DNA of 8,008 nucleotides from JANRKT01 sp033763355 (GTDB lineage Bacteria > Bacteroidota > Bacteroidia > Chitinophagales > Chitinophagaceae): NCBI GenBank assembly GCA_033763355.1, contig JANRKT010000088.1, positions 1 through 8,008 on the forward strand, given 5' to 3'. The notes beneath the pieces were generated by a model that was given only the letters and a program-made list of their open reading frames with translations, made no database searches and had not been told where the DNA came from. Below, in pieces: positions 1-6,750 of this stretch. A program made the translations under genes and the position numbers. Every line of letters begins with the position of its first letter. The stretch's first letter is position 1.

Positions 1-1626
1 ATAATCAGGGCTGAAATCACGCCCTGCTATTAATTGTATACCCATCGTTTTTACATAATCGTAATTAATAGATGTATTACTGAATAATAAGAGTTTGGTA
101 GTGTCCTTACCCGGCCAGCGAACGCCCATGGTGGAACTGCCCACTTCAATAGGGCTGTGGCCCGAACTGGATACCGACATAATGCCCGGTTGCTTCATCA
201 ACTCCAGTTTGAATGCGGGATAAGTTTTGCTTAATGCCCCTTCCAAAGGCATGTACAGGAGATTTTCTTTTTGAAATCCAAGATTTTTATTGTGGATATA
301 ATTGACCTGCCTGTAAATAACTATCATTCCAAGAATGAGCAATATAGAAAGCGCAAACTGAAATACCACCAGCCCTTTCCTGAACCAGGCCGAGCCCGGG
401 TTTAGTTTCAGTGCGCCTTTCAGAACTACTATTGGATTGAGCGAAGACATGAACAGGGCAGGATAGGATCCCGAAAAAAATCCTGCTACAATTACAAGGC
501 CGGCTACAAGCAATAAGAATGCAGGATCAGTAAAATTGAGTGAAAGCTGTTTTCCTGTAAGGTTATTAAATGCGGGAAGGATAAAGAAGGTAATTGCCAA
601 TGAGAGGATCATTGCAAGAAAGGAGATTAATAACGATTCTCCCATGAACTGGCCGATCAATTGTCCCTTCCTGGCGCCTGCTACCTTGCGTACGCCTATC
701 TCCCTTGCCCTGCGCATAGACCGGGCTGTGGCCAGGTTCATAAAGTTGATGCAGGCAATGACCAGAATGATAATGGCAACAATGGAAAATATTTTTACAT
801 ATTCAATCCTTCCCCCGTTTTGTTTGCCCTCTTTCCAGTCTGAGTAGAGATATGATTCTCCATAGTTTTGCAGAAAGAGCTGAACGTTACTTTCTTTATT
901 CTTCGTTTTAATATAATCCCTGATCTTTGCGTTTACTTTTTCCACTGATGTATTCGGTTTCAGCAATACATAACAACGCGGCCCGTTATTGCCCCATTCC
1001 CTGGCCCAGTTACTTGCTTTCAGCCAGTGTTCGTAACTGATGAGGAAATCAAATTTGAGTGATGTTTCCCTGGGTAACTCTGCCAGCACACCGGTAACCA
1101 TAAAATTCGAAGTGTCATTTACCTGCATCATCTTGCCTACAGGGTCAACTCCCTTAAAATATTTGTCAGCGAGTTTTTGTGACAGTACTACTGCATCGGG
1201 CCTTGCAAGTGCAGTTGCAGGATCGCCTTTCACAAGTTTGTAAGAAAACATACGAAGGAAGTCCTTCTGCACATAGCGGCCTTTTTCCTTGTCAAACTTA
1301 TCACCCATAGTAAACAGCGGTTCTTCCTCCCACAGCATCTGGCTGGCCATTTCAATTTCGGGCACATCCTTTACAATATTCTCTGCGAGGATTCCCGGAG
1401 TAGATGAAAAAGTGGAAATGCTGCCTTCGTAAAACTGGTTTTCCATTACGCGGAATATTCGCTTATCATTCACATGAAAGCGATCCATGGCCATCTCATC
1501 CTTCAGCCACAGCATGATCAGCAGGCTGCAGGTAAGCCCCAGCGCCAGGCCGAAAATATTTATGGTTGAAAAACCTTTATTGACAAGTATGGTACGCCAG
1601 GCTATCTTGATATAGTTTTTAAACAT
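1..1626 (-). CDS. FtsX/MacB-like ABC transporter permease (permease 1), 3' end outside window
   Basis: Reading from the ATG at 1626 down to base 1 gives 542 codons without a stop. About 250-280 residues of C-terminus are missing compared with the complete neighbours. The N-terminus (MFKNYIKIAWRTILVNKG) is the usual short cytoplasmic lead of this family, which supports the start. I see a membrane helix at about 21-41, a periplasmic MacB-like core at about 42-276, and a helix at about 278-300 containing IACINFMNLATA. The cytoplasmic motif REIGVRKVAGARKGQ follows at about 308-322, then helices near 328-350, 370-394 and 418-438. The post-helix motif NKNLGF (446-451) and the start of a second periplasmic core end at GRDFSPDY. 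By family knowledge this is the inner-membrane permease of an ABC exporter or mechanotransmission system. It has no Walker motifs, so an ATPase must come from elsewhere. The gene is last of the four in transcription order, 124 bases after permease 2. There is no frameshift in the visible part. Substrate unknown. Confidence 0.93.
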   Translation of the reverse strand, partial: MFKNYIKIAWRTILVNKGFSTINIFGLALGLTCSLLIMLWLKDEMAMDRFHVNDKRIFRVMENQFYEGSISTFSSTPGILAENIVKDVPEIEMASQMLWEEEPLFTMGDKFDKEKGRYVQKDFLRMFSYKLVKGDPATALARPDAVVLSQKLADKYFKGVDPVGKMMQVNDTSNFMVTGVLAELPRETSLKFDFLISYEHWLKASNWAREWGNNGPRCYVLLKPNTSVEKVNAKIRDYIKTKNKESNVQLFLQNYGESYLYSDWKEGKQNGGRIEYVKIFSIVAIIILVIACINFMNLATARSMRRAREIGVRKVAGARKGQLIGQFMGESLLISFLAMILSLAITFFILPAFNNLTGKQLSLNFTDPAFLLLVAGLVIVAGFFSGSYPALFMSSLNPIVVLKGALKLNPGSAWFRKGLVVFQFALSILLILGMIVIYRQVNYIHNKNLGFQKENLLYMPLEGALSKTYPAFKLELMKQPGIMSVSSSGHSPIEVGSSTMGVRWPGKDTTKLLLFSNTSINYDYVKTMGIQLIAGRDFSPDY

Positions 1627-1750
1627 GATAGTAGTTTATTTATTGATTAAGTTTAATTGTCCTTAATTCAATTTCCCTGCTAACCACACATGTCTCCCCG
1701 GCCGCAATTCCCGGATTATCCTGTTATCCGGCTTACAACTTACTCATTAC
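1627..1750. other. intergenic gap between permeases 2 and 1
   Basis: These 124 bases separate the stop of permease 2 from the start of permease 1. Read on the minus strand, the first part is GC-rich and holds a small inverted repeat. The last 40 or so bases before the ATG are AT-rich (AATCAATAAATAAACTAC) with no purine-rich Shine-Dalgarno sequence, as is common in Bacteroidota. I found no clear Bacteroidota promoter (TTG, then TAnnTTTG about 19 bases later) and no open frame of note. The gap could hold a weak promoter or simply be an operon spacer. Confidence 0.6.
1711..1731 (-). repeat. short inverted repeat, possible hairpin
   Basis: CCGGAT and ATCCGG form a perfect 6-bp stem around a 9-base loop, about 20 bases past the stop codon of permease 2 in the direction of transcription. 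No T-run follows the stem on the minus strand, so it is not a canonical intrinsic terminator. It could be a transcript-stabilising or attenuating hairpin between the two genes, or chance in a GC-richer patch. Confidence 0.35.
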
Positions 1751-4201
1751 TCACTCCGTCCTCAAACTCTTTACCGGGTTTGCAATAGCCGCTTTGATTG
1801 CCTGGAAGCTCACCGTGAGCAATGCAATTAATACTGCTGCAGCGCCTGCAATGGCAAAAGCTGCCCATCCTATATTAATTCGATAAGCAAAATCCTGCAA
1901 CCATTTATTGATTCCCCAATACGCCAATGGCGCCGCTATAGCAATCGAAATACAAACGAGAAGTATAAAATCTTTTGTAAGTAAAGTGACTATATCAGGC
2001 ACAGAAGCGCCAAGCACTTTTCTTACGCCTATTTCTTTTATACGTTGTTGTGCTGCAAATGTTATCAGTCCCCATAAGCCAAGACAGGAAATAAACATGG
2101 CCAGTACAGAAAATATTTTAAATAGGCTGAATAGCCTGACCTCATCTTTATACAATGCATCAAGCCGCTGATCTAAAAAATTAAATTCAAATATCCCGGA
2201 GGGATATACTTTTTTATACGCACCCTGTATTTTGCTGATAAGGGCCGGCACATCAGAACCAGCCTGTATTTTAATATTTAGCCTTTCAGCAAAAGGAAGA
2301 AATTGAGTAATTAAAATAGGCTTGATGGCTTCATGCAGTGAGCTGATATTAAAATCAGCGACCACTCCTACTATTTCTGCCCACCAGCCGTTCATTCCGA
2401 TCCAGAATCTTTTTCCCAATGCTGCTTCTGCAGATTCAAAGCCAAGTTCCCGGACTAATTTTTCATTGACTACTGATTTTGCGTAACGTTGTCCTTCAGG
2501 TATTGAACTTGATACAGCACCGGTATCAGCAAGGTTAAAAAAACGACCGGCTTTCAACTTTAATCCATATACTGAACAGTATTTTTCGTCGGTCATTATA
2601 GTTGTTACAGGTTTTCGATTCGGATCATCGTTCCCTATAAGACTCATTACCGTTCCCCAATGACTTTCACCAGACAATGAACTGGTAGAGAAAGACCATT
2701 CTTTTACCCCCGGAATATTTGACAGTTCATTGCTGAATAATTTTTTTTGACTTGTATTTTCATCAAATTGAACAGGCACGGTAACAATATTGTCCTTGTC
2801 AAAGCCAAGATCTTTGTGCCGCATATAATTCATTTGTTTGCCGATCAGCAACAAACCGATCAACAAACAAACAGAAATGCTAAACTGAGTTACTACTAAT
2901 GCTTTGCGGAGAAAGGCAGGTTGAGAAGAAGAATTGACAGAACCTGGCTTTAAAGCAGTGGCGGGATGAAATTTAGTAATGATCCAGGCCGGGTAAATAC
3001 CCGCCATTAACGCCGTTAAACAAACCCCAACCAATAAAGCAATCAATAATGAAGCTGAATCGGGCAGGTTAAAAATAATTAGTTTGCCCGTAAGCTCATT
3101 AATATAGGGTAATGAAAGTTTGGCAATGATAGCTCCTATGATTGCTGAGAATAAAACCAATAAAAATGCTTCGCAGAGAAATTGAGTAACCAATTGAAAT
3201 CTTCCCGCTCCTATTGCTTTACGAACACCTACTTCTTTAGCCCTGCTTAAAGACTGTGCCGTGGAAAGATTGATGAAATTGATACAAGCCAGGATCAATA
3301 CGGCCAGGCCCACACTTCCAAAAAACCAAAGCCATTTGGTATTGATTGCTTTCACCCATTCACCGCCACCAGCATATTTTGAATTGAAATGAACATCACG
3401 TAAGGGTTGCAGTTCCATCTCGGAACGATGATCTTTTCCGGCCCATTGTTGATTATTGACAAACCGGTCATAAATGCTTTGCATGGCTGTTGTAAGACCT
3501 GTTCCCGGTTTTGTACCTTTTGGCAAAACAATAAATGTTGATCCACCGGAAACAGAACCATAGTGTACAGTACTTGTCTGAAGGTATTTTTCATTTTCAG
3601 AAACTGATAGAAGCAGTTCAGCAGGTAAATGTGTATTACCGTGAAAATCTTTGATTACAGCACCGACAGTAATTTTAAAGCTATCATTGTAAGTGAAAAT
3701 TTTTCCAATAGCATTTTCGCTACCAAAAAACTTTTTGGCTGTTGTTTCTGTCAACACTGCCTGGTAAGGTTTGCGCAGCGATTCATAAGCATTCCCTTCT
3801 ATCACCTTCACATCAAATACATCTAAAAATTCCGGGTCAGTCATTACTACCTTTTCCTGTTTAAACCGCTTTACAGGATTTATTTCAATAACAGACTGAA
3901 AGGGATGATGAACTTTGGTGACATATTCCACTCCCGGAACATCTTTTCGAATCTGATTAGCTAAAGGAAATGGTGTTGAGTAATGAAATTGCTTTTTACC
4001 AAAATCAATCCATACCTGGTTGATACGCCAGGTCCGGTCTGCCTTGCTTTCATATGTATCAAAACTCAATTCATATGTAATGAATAAACCGATCAGCAGA
4101 CATACGGTAACTCCTAATGTAAGACCAGTAATGTGTAAAAATGTTGTCAGTTTCTGCCGGCTAAGCCGTCTCAGGATAAAAGGAATATTTTTAAATATCA
4201 T
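1751..4201 (-). CDS. FtsX/MacB-like ABC transporter permease (permease 2), complete
   Basis: This 816-residue membrane protein is full length for the duplicated-unit permeases. Domains in order: cytoplasmic lead 1-20, helix about 21-43, first MacB-like periplasmic core about 44-290, helix about 291-313 (ACINFINLSTA), cytoplasmic motif KEVGVRKAIGA at 322-332, helices about 338-365, 383-405 and 434-455, and DLGF at 464-467. The second periplasmic core, about 468-690, contains GVVADFNISSL from 612. A helix lies at about 692-715, then KEIGVRKVLGAS at 722-733, helices about 743-763 and 775-796, and the tail NPVKSLRTE. The two halves resemble two fused MacB membrane subunits. There is no ATP-binding domain, so it should act with a separate ATPase at the inner membrane, probably in export or in driving a periplasmic partner. 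The start lies 11 bases after the stop of permease 3, implying translation from the same mRNA. Its N-terminus (MIFKNIPFILRRLSRQKL) departs from the NYxKIAxRxLLxNK form of its neighbours, and its DNA looks more AT-rich by eye. Substrate unknown. Confidence 0.96.
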   Translation of the reverse strand: MIFKNIPFILRRLSRQKLTTFLHITGLTLGVTVCLLIGLFITYELSFDTYESKADRTWRINQVWIDFGKKQFHYSTPFPLANQIRKDVPGVEYVTKVHHPFQSVIEINPVKRFKQEKVVMTDPEFLDVFDVKVIEGNAYESLRKPYQAVLTETTAKKFFGSENAIGKIFTYNDSFKITVGAVIKDFHGNTHLPAELLLSVSENEKYLQTSTVHYGSVSGGSTFIVLPKGTKPGTGLTTAMQSIYDRFVNNQQWAGKDHRSEMELQPLRDVHFNSKYAGGGEWVKAINTKWLWFFGSVGLAVLILACINFINLSTAQSLSRAKEVGVRKAIGAGRFQLVTQFLCEAFLLVLFSAIIGAIIAKLSLPYINELTGKLIIFNLPDSASLLIALLVGVCLTALMAGIYPAWIITKFHPATALKPGSVNSSSQPAFLRKALVVTQFSISVCLLIGLLLIGKQMNYMRHKDLGFDKDNIVTVPVQFDENTSQKKLFSNELSNIPGVKEWSFSTSSLSGESHWGTVMSLIGNDDPNRKPVTTIMTDEKYCSVYGLKLKAGRFFNLADTGAVSSSIPEGQRYAKSVVNEKLVRELGFESAEAALGKRFWIGMNGWWAEIVGVVADFNISSLHEAIKPILITQFLPFAERLNIKIQAGSDVPALISKIQGAYKKVYPSGIFEFNFLDQRLDALYKDEVRLFSLFKIFSVLAMFISCLGLWGLITFAAQQRIKEIGVRKVLGASVPDIVTLLTKDFILLVCISIAIAAPLAYWGINKWLQDFAYRINIGWAAFAIAGAAAVLIALLTVSFQAIKAAIANPVKSLRTE
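1776..1807 (-). repeat. 32-base direct repeat, copy in permease 2 (pairs with 4238-4269)
   Basis: This stretch is base-for-base identical to 4238-4269 in permease 3 and sits at the same offset, 25 bases from the first base of each stop codon. It encodes FQAIKAAIAN plus two bases of the following proline codon. With one mismatch the match extends to 39 bases (1769-1807 against 4231-4269). The codons on both sides differ synonymously, so the identity is more than protein conservation alone would require. Confidence 0.9.
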
Positions 4202-4212
4202 AAGCTATATTT
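4202..4212 (-). promoter_or_regulatory. 11-base junction and translation leader of permease 2
   Basis: Only 11 bases lie between the TAA of permease 3 and the ATG of permease 2. Read on the minus strand, the region before the ATG is AATAAAAATATAGCTT, A/T-rich with no Shine-Dalgarno match. This fits the weak Shine-Dalgarno use known in Bacteroidota, and the spacing suggests co-transcription and possibly translational coupling. There is no room for a separate promoter outside the coding sequence of permease 3. Confidence 0.6.
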
Positions 4213-6672
4213 TTATTCTGTTCGTAATGACTTTACAGGGTTTGCAATAGCCGCTTTGATTGCCTGGAAACTCACAGTTAACAATGCAATTAATAACGCA
4301 GTAACCCCGGCCGCCGCAAAAATCCACCAGTCAATATTGATTCGAAATGCAAATTCCTGCAGCCATTTATTCATCAGAAAGTACGCAACCGGTGCAGCGA
4401 TAATGATGGCGATCATTACAAGTTTTATAAAATCTTTTGATAACAGCACTGTAATACCGGTTACACTTGCGCCTAATACTTTACGTACACCAATTTCTTT
4501 GATTCTTTGTTCTGCAGCATAAGTAGCTAAGCCAAATAAACCCATGCATGCAATGAATACAGCGGCCATAGCCGACCAGATCAGTATTTTCTGGCGACGT
4601 ATATCTTCCTGGTAAAAAATTGCCAGTTGCTGATCGAGATAATGATATTCAAACAGGTGATTGATGTCAATCTTCGCAAGCACTTCCTTCATCTTTACCA
4701 ATGTTGCCTCAGCATCCCGGGCATCTATCCTCGATGTGAAATAATCAATGGTATGCACAGGATTGCGCTGGTAGCCCATTACGAGGGGAGCTATTTTATT
4801 TCTCAGCGACTGGAAATTGAAATCTTTTGCAATGCCAATAACCTTTGCAACGAATACATTGTTATTTCTTAAATTAAAATAGCTGCCGCCAAATGCCATC
4901 ATCGGTATTTCTACCAATTGATCAGATGGTTCAGAAATCTGTAAAGCCGCTGCTGCAGATTCATTAAGTATTACAGAAGCTGTATCGCTCATACCCGTGA
5001 AGTTTCTTCCTTTAAGCAGTTGCACCCCGAAAGTTTTTGCAAAATGTTCATCTGCGCCAATGAAATAGGATATTTTATAATCTTCTGTATTCCCCTGGCC
5101 CCTGACTTTTATTGTTGGTATCGTTTTCCATTCTCCGGGCACCCTTGATGTGGTAGAAACATCTTTCACATGAGGTATCTTTGAGAACTCTGAATTTATC
5201 ACCACAGCAGCATTTCTTACCCAGCCGCTGTTTATATCCACCACCAGCAGCATGTCTTTATTGAAACCCAGATTTTTGTTATTGATATATCTCACCTGCA
5301 GAAACAGGACAAGTGTAGCTATTATCAGTACGACAGATATGGCAAACTGAAATATCACCAATCCTTTTCTTAATGAAAGATCATTCCTGCTCTTCAGCTT
5401 GGCCCCTTTTATCAACAGAACAGGATTAAAACCCGATAACACTAAAGCGGGATAGGAGCCGGAAACAATACCCGTAACCAAAGCTGCAAGTATGGTGTAT
5501 ATCCAGATACGATAATCTGTATGCGATCCCAGCGACAGTTCTTTATTGGTAAATTGGTTAAAGGCTGGCAATAACAGGTTAACAAGAAGGATTGCCAGTA
5601 AAAACGAACAGAAAGAGATCAGTACAGATTCAAGCATGAACTGCCGAATCAGTTGGCCACGATAAGCGCCGCTTGTCTTACGGATGCCTATCTCTTTACT
5701 GCGGCTTGATGCTTTGGCCGTAGTAAGGTTCATATAATTGATGCAGGCAATAAACAAAATAAAGAGCGCAACCAGGCCAAATATCTTAATATAAAAGAGC
5801 GAGCCGTTGCTGATAGCTTCCACATTGGAATTGCGGGCCCCGTCAACGATGCCTTCTGATCTCAGGTGAATATCTTTTAAAGCTTGCAGGCTGTAAGAAA
5901 CAGTTGTGCCGGGGCTGAGGGCAGCATTGGCTTTTACCAATTGTGTGATTTTTTGAGAAACAGCGGCAGGATCCGTTTTATCTTTCAATAATGCATACAC
6001 AGAATAGTTGTCAGATGTCCAGTCACGCAGCGCCCTGTTTGCATAAGCTGTATCGCTCATGAATGTAGCTTCTGAATAAACAGAAGCAAAATCAAAACTG
6101 GAATTACGCGGATGATTTTTTATTACAGCTGTTATCTTCAATGGCGTTTCTGAGAATTCCCATTTCACAGCTTTGCCTGTTACATCTGTACGGTTAAAGA
6201 GCTGCTTTGCCAGGTCTTCCGTAAGAACAATTGAATTGGGTTCTTTGAGAGCTGTTTTTGGATCACCTGCTATTACATTGAAATCAAACATCTCCATAAA
6301 ACCATTGTTCGCAACTGTTACAGTTTGATAGAACGTGTTTTTGTTTTCAGGGTTTTGCATATTGGCCCGGCCGGTGCGGGTAAATCTTGCAGTGTTTTCT
6401 ATTCCCGGAATATTTTTCTCCGATTGTTCTGCCAGCATAAAGCTGCCTGCTGCTATGGTGAGGTTTTCATCATTACTCTTTTTATGCCCAATAACCCGGT
6501 AAATCCTTTCTGCATTTTCATGTTTGCGGTCAAAGGTCAGCTCATCATACAGGTAAAGCCCCGTTAATAAGAAGCAGGTAAGTCCAAAAGTGAGGCCCAA
6601 TAGATTGATCAATGAATAAGTCCTGTTTTTAAGCAGGCTGCGAATGGCTATCTTAAAATAATTTTTTATCAT
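4213..6672 (-). CDS. FtsX/MacB-like ABC transporter permease (permease 3), complete
   Basis: This 819-residue protein is the most typical member of the family here. It opens with the canonical lead MIKNYFKIAIRSLLKNRTYS, which supports the ATG at 6672. Then come a helix at about 20-42, the first MacB-like periplasmic core at about 43-292, and a helix at about 293-314 (FIACINYMNLTTA). The motif KEIGIRKTSGA (326-336) is followed by helices about 345-370, 387-411 and 438-460, and NKNLGF at 465-470. The second periplasmic core, about 471-697, contains GIAKDFNFQSL from 613. A helix at about 698-718, KEIGVRKVLGAS at 725-736, helices about 745-768 and 782-802, and the tail NPVKSLRTE complete it. The ATP-binding domain of true MacB is absent, so the chain is a fused pair of membrane halves expected to recruit an ATPase from another locus. 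It is most similar to permease 2 at the C-terminus, where the last 26 residues are identical. It follows permease 4 by 78 bases. Substrate unknown. Confidence 0.97.
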   Translation of the reverse strand: MIKNYFKIAIRSLLKNRTYSLINLLGLTFGLTCFLLTGLYLYDELTFDRKHENAERIYRVIGHKKSNDENLTIAAGSFMLAEQSEKNIPGIENTARFTRTGRANMQNPENKNTFYQTVTVANNGFMEMFDFNVIAGDPKTALKEPNSIVLTEDLAKQLFNRTDVTGKAVKWEFSETPLKITAVIKNHPRNSSFDFASVYSEATFMSDTAYANRALRDWTSDNYSVYALLKDKTDPAAVSQKITQLVKANAALSPGTTVSYSLQALKDIHLRSEGIVDGARNSNVEAISNGSLFYIKIFGLVALFILFIACINYMNLTTAKASSRSKEIGIRKTSGAYRGQLIRQFMLESVLISFCSFLLAILLVNLLLPAFNQFTNKELSLGSHTDYRIWIYTILAALVTGIVSGSYPALVLSGFNPVLLIKGAKLKSRNDLSLRKGLVIFQFAISVVLIIATLVLFLQVRYINNKNLGFNKDMLLVVDINSGWVRNAAVVINSEFSKIPHVKDVSTTSRVPGEWKTIPTIKVRGQGNTEDYKISYFIGADEHFAKTFGVQLLKGRNFTGMSDTASVILNESAAAALQISEPSDQLVEIPMMAFGGSYFNLRNNNVFVAKVIGIAKDFNFQSLRNKIAPLVMGYQRNPVHTIDYFTSRIDARDAEATLVKMKEVLAKIDINHLFEYHYLDQQLAIFYQEDIRRQKILIWSAMAAVFIACMGLFGLATYAAEQRIKEIGVRKVLGASVTGITVLLSKDFIKLVMIAIIIAAPVAYFLMNKWLQEFAFRINIDWWIFAAAGVTALLIALLTVSFQAIKAAIANPVKSLRTE
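4238..4269 (-). repeat. 32-base direct repeat, copy in permease 3 (pairs with 1776-1807)
   Basis: Identical to 1776-1807 and in the same codon frame and position of its gene. The two copies are 2462 bases apart in direct orientation. A crossover between them would remove permease 2 and the 11-base junction, and would leave permease 3 intact with the last codons of permease 2. Permease 4 does not share this stretch at its own 3' end, where it has a different sequence encoding KIWQAIRTNP. Confidence 0.9.
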
Positions 6673-6750
6673 GGCTCAAATATTTATTTAAGTGTTTACT
6701 GCCCTGATGATTAACCCTCAAACCCTACAACAGGCAGGCATATAACCATC
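6673..6750. other. intergenic gap between permeases 4 and 3
   Basis: These 78 bases separate the stop of permease 4 from the ATG of permease 3. The 25 bases nearest the ATG are very AT-rich (TTAAATAAATATTTGAGCC on the minus strand) and lack a Shine-Dalgarno sequence. TAGGGTTTG loosely resembles the Bacteroidota -7 element TAnnTTTG but has one base too many in its spacer and no well-placed upstream TTG. No terminator-like hairpin with a T-run is visible, so readthrough from permease 4 is plausible. Confidence 0.55.

Noticed and set aside
536..847. Plus-strand open frame of 103 codons.
   Set aside because: It lies opposite the conserved helix and REIGVRK region of permease 1, has no recognisable protein features, and reads like an antisense shadow of a well-supported gene.
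1711..1732. Sequence resembling the I-SceI homing endonuclease site (GGATAACAGG core, 14 of 18 bases by my alignment, minus strand).
   Set aside because: Four mismatches remain and there is no intron, intein or endonuclease gene nearby. The core lies in a small inverted repeat, so chance is the simplest explanation.
4020..4522. Plus-strand open frames across the junction of permeases 3 and 2 (4020-4250 and 4256-4522).
   Set aside because: They are antisense to conserved N- and C-terminal segments of the two permeases. Similar antisense frames recur opposite the same motif in other copies, as expected of shadows.
6675..6692. AT-rich inverted repeat just before the ATG of permease 3 (7-bp stem with one G-T pair, 4-base loop).
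   Set aside because: Nearly all pairs are A-T, so the structure would be very weak. Such palindromes are expected by chance in AT-rich leaders.
6700..6735. TAGGGTTTG as a possible Bacteroidota -7 promoter element upstream of permease 3.
   Set aside because: The spacing inside the element is one base too long for TAnnTTTG and no TTG sits at the expected distance upstream.
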